Assembly (NCBI GenBank): GCA_943704525.1 | Contig: CALSCQ010002710.1 | Span: forward strand, 1-22,556 | Length of the DNA stretch: 22,556 nt | Source: Pigoraptor vietnamica | Taxonomy: Eukaryota > Opisthokonta > Filasterea | Reading direction: 5' to 3' | Part shown: positions 1 through 9,522 of the stretch, one piece after another | How the letters are laid out: each line of letters opens with the position of its first letter | Position numbering within the stretch: position 1 is the first letter of the stretch | The notes under the pieces: generated by a model | Told to the model about the DNA's origin: nothing | The model's input: the letters and a program-made list of their open reading frames with translations, nothing else | The model's database searches: none | Position numbers and translations under genes: made by a program

Positions 1-154
1 GGGGGTGGAGGGAGAGGGAGAGAGAGTGAGAGTGAGAGAGAGAGAGACAGTGAGAGAGAATGGTGTGTGTGGAAGCGTGTGTGTGTGCACTCCGTGCGTG
101 TGCGCGCGTGTGTCGACGTGAGGGTGCGTAGGTGCTCATTTCCGCCCGTTGCAG
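1..154 (+). repeat. GA/GT-rich low-complexity tract, intron 5' of the first visible RhoGAP exon
   Basis: The window opens in simple-sequence DNA: GA-rich (about 1-59), then GT-rich (about 60-118). It ends in a pyrimidine-rich stretch and a TTGCAG acceptor at 149-154. I read it as the tail of an intron of the RhoGAP gene, because the sequence after the AG is open and protein-like while the sequence before it is not. Confidence 0.6.
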
Positions 155-2462
155 AGAATCGCATCACCGACGAGTCGATACTAGAGCGCGACGCGGAGCA
201 CCTCACCGATTTCCAGTTTGAGGCCGTGCGCAAGCGTGTTCAGTCTCTCAACCGCACAGTCAAGCGAAAGACATTGCATGGGAACGCCTCAGCAACTCCC
301 ACGGCGCAACCGCCACGCACGCCATCTCCACCCTCGCGACGCGAATCGTCCGAGAGCGCGATATCCAGCACAGCAGACCCTTCGCCGTCGCTGTCGGTTC
401 CCAGCACCCAGCATGGGGTTGGTACCACGACATGTTGTTTTGGTCTGCCTCCTCTCAAGAGCGTGTTGTGTGTTTATTGAAGAGGACGAAGTGCACTGCG
501 GTGATGCCATTGCCTTCTATTTCTTTTTCTCTGAACGATGTCATGGTTGTCGCAATTCTCTCTTCCTCGTCTCATCCGCGCACAACAACGCCCCGCAGCT
601 CCTCGCCGTCGATCCCCACGCACCCACCCCGGAGCACCTGTCACGTCGACGACCGAGTCGACAGCCGCTCACGACTGCGCCCCCGCGCCGCGTGTTTGAC
701 CTCGCCGCGGACGAGAGCGTCGAGGTCCGGCCGTTTGCGCTGGCGCAGCTGACGGGCCTCATGGAGAGCTCGCTCGGTAAAATGCCGTACAAGCAGAAGA
801 AGGGCCACCAGATGCGCAACTTTTTCCAGTCGATCGGAAGCGACATGAAGGGCAAGAAACAGAAGGAGGGCGCCGTATTTGGCGTGTCGCTCGAGGCACT
901 GCTGGAGCGCGAGGGGAACCGCGTGCGCGTGCCGCCCTTCCTCAACCGCATGCTCGACTACCTCACCGTGTCTGCGCTGGGGCTCGAGGGCATCTTTCGC
1001 AAGGTCGGGTCGCAGGCGCGCATCAAGGAGTTGCGGGACAAGTGCGAGGAGATGTCGGGCGTCGTCGATTTCGAGGCGATCGCGCGGCCGCACGACGTCG
1101 CCGCCCTCCTCAAGGCGTGGTTGCGCGAGCTGCCGCAGGCGCTGCTGACCGAGGACCTCTCTGACACATTTTGCGCCGTGCACGGTGGGTCATCGGTGGC
1201 ATGCGTGGCGCTTGTTGATTGTGTGCGCGCGGTGTGAAGCGTGTGCAAGTATCGACACGCTCCCTTGGTCTTTCGCTTTGTTTTCTGAGCCATGTTTGGC
1301 CGTGTCATCGCAGCCGTCTCTCGCGACTACCAGCTGCAGGCACTCCAGTTACTCATCGTGCTGCTGCCCGCCCCGCACACGGCCGTGCTGCACACGCTGC
1401 TCGCATTCCTGCACCGCGTCGCCGAGCGCTCGGAGCAGAACAAGATGGGCGTGCCCAACCTCGCCGTCGTCTTTGCGCCTAACCTCTTTCACGCGAAGCA
1501 CTTTAAAGAGGGCGATCCCCGGGAGCGAGACGCTCAAGTCGCCATGTCCGCGACGGTCAAAGTCATGATCGAGAACTACGACAAGCTGTGGACGGTGCGT
1601 TGCTTGTGTGTTGTCGGGTCAGAATGCCCTCCGGTGCGAAGGGCATCTGTGCATACAGTGCACTCGGGGCCTCGTCGTCTTGCATCCGCTGACCGTTTCA
1701 ATCGTTCCTAACCCCTAACTCTAACCCTAACCCTAATCCTGCAGGTGCCGCCGGACGTTCTTTCTCAGATGGGCAATGCGCAGGAGAAGCGCCGCTCGCG
1801 CAAGCTCAGCAAGGGAAAGGACTTGCGGAAGCTCAAGCACCCGTCCGAATCGGAGGGTTCTCGCCCAGAACTGCCAAAGTCGCAGTCGTCGAACAGGGAC
1901 CTCTCGTCGTCGCTCAACGTGGGGGAGGAGTCCGTGGCCATGAAGACGGTCACGTGGCTCAGCGAGGTGCGCTGTGGTGATGGTCGTCGGTGTTGTGGCA
2001 TTGAACGCTACGTACGCCGGCCACCTCATTCCTTTGGTGACCTTGTGGTCGTCTTTGTCCTGCGACGTCGTGCTTACTCTGTATTCGTCGCAGGCTGAAG
2101 TGAAGGATGCGAATGCGCCAAAGGCTATCGTGCGCGTGGAACTGCCCGCCGTAAACTCTGTGGAGCTGACGCGGAAAGCCATTCTGCTCGGGGACGCCAC
2201 GCTCGTGTCGAACGTCGTCTCAAACGCCATGCGAAACATGGGCGATTTCGACACGTCAAAATTCTGCCTCGTGGAAATCGGCCCCGAAGGTGGGCCCACA
2301 CACAGCTGCACTGCCTACTATCACACGCACGCACGCATACAACACACGCACGCACGCACACACATGCACGCACACACATGCACACACACGCACACACACA
2401 CATACACACGCACACTCACTCACCCATCCACCCACACACACACACACACGCCCACTCACTCA

Positions 2463-2524
<62 letters not shown>

Positions 2525-2663
2525 GCCTTGACTCGCCGTACTTTCGCGGACCCGTCGTCTGACTCGTGACTGGTTTGCAGGCGAGCGCCGATTGCCAGAC
2601 GACGAACACATCCTCCGCATCATCAAGTCTGGGTACCGCTACGCCATTCGAGAGCGCACGTGA
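155..2663 (+). CDS. RhoGAP domain plus Ras-association (RA) domain protein, 5' partial
   Basis: A GTPase-activating protein for Rho-family GTPases that probably also binds a Ras-like GTPase. The reliable exons are 599-1184, 1314-1594, 1745-1966, 2094-2289 and 2581-2663. They join in phase to 455 codons plus TGA. The RhoGAP domain spans roughly residues 95-285 of this stretch; the arginine finger lies in GIFRKVG and the helix with NKMGVPNLAVVFAPNLF follows. A charged, KR-rich linker comes next. The C-terminal 90 or so residues (VRVELP, then LVEIGPEG and LPDDEHILRII) have the ubiquitin-like pattern of RA domains. An earlier Ser/Pro-rich exon starts at 155. Its donor is unclear: 462 (GTGTTG, phase 0) fits the next exon, but a donor near 419 looks more natural and breaks the frame. 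The N-terminus lies outside the window. RhoGAP is certain; RA is likely; the cellular role is unknown. Confidence 0.85.
1595..1744 (+). other. RhoGAP intron ending in a telomere-type repeat
   Basis: The intron has a GTGCGT donor at 1595 and a GCAG acceptor at 1741-1744. Its last 34 bases before the acceptor (1707-1740) are imperfect CCCTAA repeats: CCTAA, CCCCTAA, CTCTAA, CCCTAA, CCCTAA, then TCCT. The flanking exons join in phase 0. Confidence 0.85.
2329..2522 (+). repeat. (CA)n microsatellite inside the last RhoGAP intron
   Basis: CA dinucleotide repeats, impure at first and nearly perfect from about 2467 to 2520. They lie inside the intron 2290-2580 (donor GTGGGC, acceptor TTTGCAG). Translated frames here are artefacts of the repeat. 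Confidence 0.95.
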
Positions 2664-2844
2664 CAGCGCCCCAAGGGTGCCTGTGTGCGCCAGATGGCGG
2701 GATGTCTCCGCGGCCTCACCTTGCCTCCAAGTCCTCTAAATCTAATCGCCATGTAGTCATGCGTGCGCAATCGCGACAATAGCGGTACGATGTTAGAGAG
2801 CCTGTATGTGTGCTCAACGGCCATGCCGGGGCGGACTTTGCGCA
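2664..2844. other. Convergent 3' ends of the RhoGAP and dehydrogenase genes
   Basis: These 181 bases separate two stop codons that face each other (TGA at 2661-2663 on +, TAG at 2847-2845 on -). They must hold both 3' UTRs. I see no AATAAA on either strand and no coding signal. Confidence 0.6.
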
Positions 2845-4425
2845 CTATACGCGCTTGACCTCCTTCAGGTACTCTGCCACCGACTTCTGGAGCCCCTCGG
2901 CCACAGTGTACGCCGGCGCGTAGCCGAGCAGCCGCCGTGCCTTGTCGCTCGAAAACGTGTAGTTGATGATTGTGAGGTTGATCGTCGCGAGCGTGAGGTA
3001 ATCGAGACGGCCGAGGGACACGCGGCCGCGAAACAAAAATTGGACCGCCTCGGAGAAAGCCGCAAGCAGCACGCCGAGAACGGGCGCCATTGTCCCGATC
3101 TCAAGCGTGGGGTAAAAGTGCTGCGAGTGCCGAGTGAACACGCGCACTCGTGTGAGTCAGAGCAGAAAAAAAATGATCCGATGAAAAAATTGTCGTTTCA
3201 CAGACTACGAAACGAGAGAGTGAAGGAGGGCATTGTGTGCGTGCTGTCGGGCGCCGAGTCACATTGCACTGCGGCACGTGGGCGCACCTTGAGCAGCCAG
3301 TAGAACTCGTATTGGCTGACGGGCGCGTCGTTGCTAATGCAGAAGGGCTGCCCGGCGACCTGGTCGGGCTTGGTGCGGAGCGCGTACTCGAGCAGAAGGT
3401 GGCCGAGGACAATGTTCTCCACGTACACGTTGTCTGCGCGGCAATTGCACGGCATTAGGCGACATCCACTGAGTCAATGACAGGTGGGAAGGAGAGACGT
3501 AGACTACAAGTCTGAGGGGTTCGATGGGGGATTGGAGATGGGCAAGCAACGTGCACGCACGCACCGATGACCTGATCCGCGGCAATCAGGTTGACGCTGC
3601 CGTCCCGCAGCGCAGGCCCCACAATGAACGGGTCCATGTGTCCAAAAATGCCGCTGCACGGGCGAATCGAACCCGTGGTTAGCACGCCGCCGCCGCGCAG
3701 GGGCGTCCCGTTCGCCAGCAGCACCGCCTTTTCAGCCTCAATCTTCGTGCGCGTGTAGTGATTGATGAACGGCGGCGATGAATACGGGTTGCGCTCGTCC
3801 ATGTTCAGCCGCGCCTCGCGCAGACCGATGCTGACGTTGGACGTCGACGTCTGCACGAGCATGGGCACAGAGTACTCCACGCAGGCCTCGATCACGTTGC
3901 GCGTCCCCACGACGTTCACGTTGTACGACGCAGCGAGCTGGTGCGGAAGGCGCTCCGAGAAGCGGATGGTGGCCGCGGTGAGGTACACGACGTCGATACC
4001 ACTCGACAGCACCTTTTTCAGATCCTGCGTGCTCAAGTGGGTTCATGCGTGTTGGTCACGTGCGCGCTGGCAGACAACAGCGTCACACGCACACCCACAT
4101 CCTTGTTCATCATGTTGCCCTTCACGAACGTGACGAAAGGGTGCGCCGCAAGGTCCTTCGGCACCGCAATGTCCATCGCCGTGATGTTCGTCTCGCCGCG
4201 AGCGAGGAGCGTGCGCACAAGCGTCTGCCCCAAAAATCCCGTCCCGATCACACAGTAGCGAAGGCCAGTCGCCTTCGGTGTGAGCTCCGCCATGCGCATA
4301 TCCCCGCGCCGGTAGTCGACATCCCCCAGTCCCTCGAACTTGGGCTGTGTGCGCCGCGGGCCGAGCAGGATGGTGCGGAGGGTGCACGCAAACGACCACA
4401 GCCACGAAAGCAGGCGAAGCAGCAT
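2845..4425 (-). CDS. 3-beta-hydroxysteroid dehydrogenase / SDR42E-like NAD(P)-dependent dehydrogenase
   Basis: An extended short-chain dehydrogenase, probably membrane-attached and acting on a sterol or related lipid alcohol. Exons on the minus strand are 4425-4099, 4024-3565, 3433-3288 and 3120-2845; they join in phase to 402 residues. Residues 1-21 (MLLRLLSWLW start) are hydrophobic and look like a signal anchor. The Rossmann nucleotide motif GTGFLG is at residues 61-66. The catalytic Tyr/Lys pair is Y199 and K203 (YTRTK), with serines in QTSTSNV about 30 residues earlier. DNVYVEN and GQPFCISND are family signatures that fall exactly across or beside splice joints, which supports the model. 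A hydrophobic segment follows (APVLGVLLAAF). I chose the ATG at 4425 because no in-frame ATG lies upstream. The first donor could also be six bases later (4093), adding two residues. The substrate cannot be read from sequence. Confidence 0.9.
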
Positions 4426-4851
4426 GGTAGAGGCGCCGCAAGCGGGCGATCTCACAACCGCGCGGACGACAGCGACTGAGAATTGACGGTTTGCGCACCG
4501 AGTGGCTTGTTTCAAAAAGTGCTCGTGCTGGATAGCCGGGCCGTGGTCACATGTGGCAGCGCCAAGTTACGTCATGGTGACAGCGACAGGGGGTAACATG
4601 GGCATTTGGATGTTACCGCCCAGTGTCCTCATGCTGAGCCAAAAGAGCGGCTTCAGTTGCTTTCTTTTAAGCTTAGCGTGGCAGTGAAGCCCATTGCAGG
4701 TATCGAGCAGAGCAAAGTCACTCCGGCACTCTGACACGGGACGCTCTCAGTGATCGATGTTGAAGGCGTTCAATTTGGGCGCATGTTCTGTTACCTGTCG
4801 ACGGGGGGGTACCCCTGCTGTCGAACCGGCAAAATAACGCGTGAGGCAGCC
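4426..4851. other. Intergenic region between MED10 stop and dehydrogenase start
   Basis: Both flanking genes run leftward, so this region should contain the MED10 3' UTR and the dehydrogenase promoter. It has no frame with protein-like composition on either strand. The only structure I see is the inverted repeat at 4592-4617. Confidence 0.6.
4592..4617. repeat. Inverted repeat, 8-bp arms, 10-nt loop
   Basis: GGTAACAT (4592-4599) and its exact complement ATGTTACC (4610-4617) flank a 10-base loop. It could form a hairpin in the MED10 3' UTR or the dehydrogenase leader, or be a dimeric protein site. One such repeat may also arise by chance in a window this long. Confidence 0.5.
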
Positions 4852-5916
4852 TCATTTATCGGGCGGTGCTGCGCTGCTTCCATTCGCACTCGCCGATCGC
4901 GATCCGGCATCTCCCTGCTGCAGCGCACTCGCCCGCAGCGCGCGATACCGCTCCACATCATCTGGAAAGTGCTTGTCCATCTCCGCCTCGAGAAAGTCGC
5001 GCAGCCGCTGCAACAAGGAGAAATGAGGACGGCATGCACGGCGAGAAATGGAACGGTAATCTCTCCGGATATCGGCCCCTAATTTGGCAGAAAAATGGCA
5101 GGAAAAGCGACAGAAGTAGTGAATGCTGACGGCGGCGACGACGAACAATTGTGTGCAGTGTTCGGGTGAACACAATTGTTTCAAAAACGTACCGCAATCG
5201 CGTCAACCTTCCCCTTGACCGTTTCGTTTCGCGCCTTTGTCTCCTCGAGGCAGTCGCGCGTGTAAAGGTCCGGATTAATGCCGTCATCGACGTAACTGCG
5301 TGCGAGGGAGAGTTACACATGTTACGCTTGCTGCATACGCACGAACCGCGCCATACGAACCTTAATACATCGAGCGGCACTTGGACGTTGCCATATCTCC
5401 CGCTCAGTTGGTCCAGTTCGTGCAGATTCTCTACGAAATCCCGACTGCATTTGCAAGGGCGTCAGAACAAACTGTCCACAGCGCAAACAGAGTACATTAA
5501 AGCGGCATTAATGCGCTGTAAACAAATCAGTGTGCGGACAGCCGATCAGATAACACAGGTGAACGCAACACACCCCCGCGTGCGCCCCATAAATCCAAAG
5601 AGCTGTACGTCGGCGCAAAGTAAATCCGACCGATGCCCAGCATAAAAACACTTATGCCAACGTAAAAGCGTGCACATTCTTCTCTACGCCACACGAAGGG
5701 TATTCCACGACGGACTGTAGCGAAGTAAAGAGGCGCGGCGACGAAGGGGCAACAACGGCGATACGAGAAGGATACCCACAGCCGCTTGTCGAACGCATCC
5801 TGCGACTCGTCCCGAAAGTCCGTCACCACGATGTCCAGCCCACGCAGCACTTCAAGCACCTCCGCCGTCGTCGTCGTCAGCGGAGACAAGTCCGCGGCGC
5901 CCTGTCGAGTGCCCAT
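4852..5916 (-). CDS. MED10: Mediator complex subunit 10 (MED10)
   Basis: A subunit of the Mediator middle module, which links transcription activators to RNA polymerase II in the nucleus. Exons on the minus strand are 5916-5780, 5444-5361, 5295-5193 and 5007-4852, giving 159 residues in phase. The assembled protein carries the family landmarks in order: LRGLDIVVTDFRDESQDAF near residues 25-43, a helix with FVENLHELDQLSGRYGN, PLDVL then YVDDGINPDLYTRDC, a basic helix with NETVKGKVDAI, and a C-terminal helix RLRDFLEAEMDKHFPDD followed by ERYRALR. The last 25 residues are a disordered Ser/Ala tail. Known MED10 proteins are of similar length. One joint (5361/5295) gives Ser where animals have Glu just before Tyr-Ile-Asp. 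It lies head-to-head with the SR gene, 221 bases apart. Confidence 0.92.
5144..5180. repeat. Perfect 11-bp inverted repeat in MED10 intron 3
   Basis: AACAATTGTGT (5144-5154) and its exact complement ACACAATTGTT (5170-5180) are separated by 15 bases. They lie in the intron 5192-5008, with the nearer arm 12 bases from the donor (GTACGT at 5192), so the pre-mRNA could fold into a hairpin close to the 5' splice site. Confidence 0.7.
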
Positions 5917-6137
5917 TGTGTGTGTGTGTGTGCGCGCGCGAAGACAGCCGGCAAAAAAAAGCTGTCGCCATCTTCAAGTGATGCGCTCTACCGAATTGTA
6001 GTGATCCGTCATCGGAAACAAATCGTAAGTTTTCGCACGTGCGTTTTTACGATCAGCTGGAGGGGCACACAAAGATCTGCTGCGCTTCTTTCATACGTCA
6101 TTCCCTCGTTGTGCATCATTTTCGTGGCATAGGCAAA
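5917..6137. promoter_or_regulatory. Divergent promoter region between MED10 and the SR splicing factor
   Basis: These 221 bases lie between two head-to-head start codons and must contain both promoters and 5' UTRs. A (GT)n/(CG)n run begins about one base upstream of the MED10 ATG (5918-5940). I see no TATA box I would defend. Confidence 0.55.
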
Positions 6138-7285
6138 ATGGGCACGCGTGTTTACGTCGGCAACGTGTCGTCCCGCGCGCGGTCGCACGACCTGGAGGAC
6201 ATCTTTCGCCGCTATGGCCGCATCGTGTCTGTCGATATGAAGAACGGCTTCGGTGAGTGCCAATCTGTGTGCCCTCATGAGTGCGAGTTTGTGTGTGTGT
6301 TGCCTTTGTCTGTCGCTTGTACATTGGCGCTTGCGACGTGATATGACCTCTCGGCAATGTCTTATTGTTGTTGCATGTGCTAATATTCGTACGTCGTGTC
6401 GTCATGCTGGTCACTGTGCGACTGCTACTTCTCCCTCCCTCCCAACGTATGTAAGAGGGATGATGACGCTCATCCGTGCGCGTGCGTAACTTTTCTTTCC
6501 GTTGTGACCCAACAGCGTTCGTCGAGTTTGAGGATCGCCGCGATGCCGACGACGCCATCCGCGAGCTGCACGGAACATCGTTCGAGGGCGATCGCATCAC
6601 TGTGGAGCCCGCGCGCGGCAGCAGGCGCGACGAGCGCGACCCTCGGGCCAGCGTGTGCTTTGCGTGCGGCCGTGACGGGCACTGGTGCGTGGGAATTTGT
6701 GCGCTTGTTACGCACAGATGGTTGCAACAAGTAACGCTGATGGCCTGTTTCATTGGTATGTGCAGGGCGAGCGACTGTCCCGAGGCGAAAGTGTACGTCA
6801 AGTTCCGACGAGTGATAGTGTGCGCACATGGCGTGTTGTGGTGTCGTGTTGCTGACATGCGCCTCTTGCAGCCGCACGGACTGCCGCTCGGGCCTCTGCT
6901 TTCGCTGCGGCGAGTCGGGCCATCTTGCGCGCAACTGCAACGGGTGCGTCCCAATTTTGTTGGGCCGTTTTGGTGTCACTCTTGAGGCTCGTTCAGTCGG
7001 CGCTCCCACTTCTCCGAAAATGTCGGCACTGATGATCTGTCACGTGATTCTTGCAGAGGCAGTGGCGGCCGCGGGCGTTCGCGCAGCCGCTCTCCTCCCC
7101 GTCGTCGCAGCCCAAGCCCTCGCAGGGACTACGACCGGCGCCGCAGCCCCAGCCCCCGTCGCGATGACCGCCGTCCGAGCCCACCGCGCGGGTACGACCG
7201 GCGACGGAGCCCGAGCCCCCCGCCACGCGACTACGACCGGCGCCGCAGCCCCAGCCCGCGCAGGGACCACAGCCCCCGGCGGTGA
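6138..7285 (+). CDS. SR splicing factor with RRM, two CCHC zinc knuckles and RS tail (RS2Z-like)
   Basis: A nuclear SR protein that binds exonic RNA and recruits the spliceosome. Exons are 6138-6252, 6516-6684, 6766-6792, 6872-6943 and 7057-7285, giving 203 residues. The RRM fills residues 1-75, with RNP2 VYVGNV (5-10) and RNP1 KNGFAFVEF, the latter rebuilt across the first intron. Two perfect C-x2-C-x4-H-x4-C knuckles follow: CFACGRDGHWASDC and CFRCGESGHLARNC. The tail is made of repeated RRRSPSP and DYDRR units and ends HSPRR. Animal SRSF7 and plant RSZ proteins have one knuckle; two knuckles is the arrangement of plant RS2Z proteins. Exon 3 is only 27 bases and lies inside the first knuckle. 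An AATAAA (7338) follows 53 bases after the stop. The start ATG is immediately before the RRM, as usual in this family. Confidence 0.93.
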
Positions 7286-7831
7286 GCGGAGTGCGGCGGC
7301 ATGGCTCGGTCGACCCCTACGTGCGCCGTAACGGTGGAATAAACCTAAGGGAAGACGAGGATTCGGAAATGGACCCCCGGGACTGTGGAAGGACGCACGG
7401 GAGTCTGGACACGGGCCTCTGCGAACTAGGACAGGTCAAGGGACCGGCGGGCAACTAGGACGCTCTCTGGGATTGAAGTGGACACTTAGGATGAATGGGC
7501 CATGCACACGCACAGGCACTCGAGTGCAACTGTATAGCTGTGCATTACGGTGATTTTTATGTACGTGCTGACTGTATGCTGACTGTGACGCCCAGGTGCG
7601 TGTTGAGAATGGGTCGCGCGTGCGTGCCGCAGAAATGTCACTAACGTGTGAGTGTGTTGTGCGCAGGAGGATGACGACAAGAATAAAGTGCGTTCACACA
7701 CACGTTTTGAACAGCGCACAGGGGCTATCAACACAAAAACGAGATTACTAAGATTTCAATGGATGTAATCGAATTGCACGCATGCACGCACGCGCACCAC
7801 GCAATCGAAGGACTACAGAGGAAGCGCAGTG
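7286..7831. other. Convergent 3' region between the SR gene and the Swc5/CFDP1 gene
   Basis: No gene is visible. The region holds two facing 3' UTRs. On the plus strand there are AATAAA hexamers at 7338-7343 and 7682-7687; I see none on the minus strand before the Swc5 stop at 7832. Confidence 0.6.
7338..7343 (+). terminator. Candidate poly(A) signal AATAAA for the SR gene
   Basis: Canonical hexamer 53 bases after the TGA at 7283-7285. It is placed as expected for a cleavage signal, but cleavage cannot be shown from sequence. Confidence 0.5.
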
Positions 7832-8026
7832 CTACGAACGGCGTCCCATGCGCTGTTCTCGCTCGCTCTCCCACTGGCGCACATCTGCGCGCTCAAGGAA
7901 AGCCTTCTTCTCGAGGTAACCGTCCTTGTTGTGGTGTGCAAGCTCGTCCGCAATGCCCTCTTTTGTCTTGAACGTCTGCATGCACGCAATTGCTTGTAAA
8001 TAAGTGAACCCGCAGAAACAAGTGGG

Positions 8027-8062
<36 letters not shown>

Positions 8063-9169
8063 GTGTGTGCGTGTGTGTGTGCGTGCGCGCGCGCGTGCCT
8101 GCGTTTGTGCGTGTGCGCGTGCATGCGCGCGTGCGTGCCTGCGTTTGTGCCTGGCGCGTGCATTGTGAGAGGTGAATGCTGACGCGCACCTGCCAGTCGA
8201 GCCGCGACTTGTCAAGTGTTGATATCTTTGGCGGTTTCATTTTTGCCAAGATGTCGTCGAGCGGATTGGACGGCCTGACGCAAGCAAGACGTCAGCGAAA
8301 CCCAGCAAGACGGGACACTCCACGCAGAATTCTGTTCCACTCACTTCTTCGCGGCCGTGCCAGCAGGCGCAGTCTCCGTCACAGACACGGTCTCTCCCGC
8401 AAAGCTGTACGTCTTCGTCACAGTCGTCGGTGCCGGTGCAGTGGCTGTTGCCTAATACATTCAAGAGGGATTAGGTGATGTGCAGGGAAATTTTCACACG
8501 CACGCCTTATAGTCGCAGGTCATACTGAAGGCGACAGCGCACAACGTGAAAGAGCACACACCCCCACGCCCATCGCGGCAAAGCGGCTCGGCTTCTTGGC
8601 AGTCGCCGCAACAGGCGCGGCCTGCGCACCCTTCACAGCAAGTTGGAACATGATCAAACGCAACTCAATCGGACGCTGTTCCTCAATCGAGTTCCCACCT
8701 CTGTCGACTGGGCATCGGGTTTGGCGGGCCCCTTTTTGAACGACTCCCACAAGGAGTCAATGCGCGCCTTCTTCTCTACATTCACAGGGTCCGTCTTCTC
8801 TTCCGCGGGGGCGCTGCTCACAGTCCGTGAGTCAACACATACTTCCTCACAAGCAACCGAGCTGTTAATGTGGCCGGAGTCCCAGTCACCTTACAGAGCC
8901 TTGGTCGCCACCATCGCCAGCATCTACACCGCGCTTCCGCTTGCGAGATGCCGGTGCATCGCTCGGTCCGTCGTTCACATGCAGGTCATCATCCGTGTCA
9001 GCTGCCGGAGAGTCGCTGTCGGACCCGGCGTCTGTGTGCAAGCAGAAAGGCGTCACTGGATGCAAGCCGCACGAATCCTTCCGTTAGCACGCGCGCACTC
9101 ACCGGACGGCGCGTAGTCGTCGTCGTCAGCGTCGGAGCTCAGCTGTTCTTCGTCGCATTTGTTCGCCAT
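7832..9169 (-). CDS. Swc5/CFDP1 family protein (BCNT), SWR1/SRCAP chromatin-remodelling subunit
   Basis: A nuclear protein of the complex that exchanges H2A for H2A.Z. Seven exons on the minus strand, 9169-9103, 9031-8890, 8813-8699, 8621-8568, 8451-8345, 8274-8190 and 7975-7832, give 237 residues. Residues 1-65 are acidic ([27 protein letters not shown]), like the histone-binding N-termini of the family, followed by RKRKRG, a likely nuclear signal. [11 protein letters not shown] near residue 90 and [11 protein letters not shown] are family motifs. The C-terminal BCNT-C domain is unmistakable: LDKSRLDWQ joins [20 protein letters not shown], then [20 protein letters not shown]. Uncertain points: the acceptor at 8814 or 8818 (one residue), and the acceptor of exon 4 at 8621 or 8630 (three residues). 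No AATAAA is visible downstream. Confidence 0.92.
8028..8098. repeat. (GT)n microsatellite in the last Swc5/CFDP1 intron
   Basis: GT repeats on the plus strand, so CA repeats in the sense of the gene, within the intron 8189-7976. The end decays into GTGCGC variants up to about 8140. Confidence 0.9.
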
Positions 9170-9522
9170 GAGCGCAAAAGTGCGTCGAGCGTCGGTGGCA
9201 ACATGTCGGGTTTTCGCGCGTTTTTGTGCGAAGTGGTGCGCCATGTCACGTGCTTAACATTTAGATAACATACTTTATGGTGCATTTTAGCGCTGCAATA
9301 CTAATGAGTGGAAGGGCAACTCGCATCGGTAATTAATTTGACAAAGGCCTTCATTGTGATAATGTCCCAATACAGATAAATTAAGTATTAAAAATACTTT
9401 GAGCTTGAGATCCTCGTGCTCAGCTGTTGGCTGTGCATCCAAAAACGCAAAGAGATTAACGCCTATCGACTTCATAACTCGTTTCGGTCGTTTGTTGCTG
9501 CACGTCTTGTGAGCACTGAGCC
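9170..9522. promoter_or_regulatory. Divergent, AT-rich promoter region between Swc5/CFDP1 and PABPN1
   Basis: These 353 bases separate two head-to-head start codons. The middle (about 9253-9410) is clearly AT-richer than its surroundings, with runs such as GGTAATTAATTTG and AAATTAAGTATTAAAAATAC. A palindromic E-box core TCACGTG is at 9246-9252. No open frame here looks like protein. Confidence 0.6.

Noticed and set aside
218-1237. A continuous plus-strand frame read as one RhoGAP exon
   Set aside because: Only the part from about 599 is RhoGAP-like. The part before it overlaps a better Ser/Pro-rich frame (from 155) and a T-rich intron-like stretch, and the part after 1184 runs past a good donor.
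2290-2569. Several Thr/His-rich frames over the CA tract
   Set aside because: They are simply translations of the CA microsatellite within an intron.
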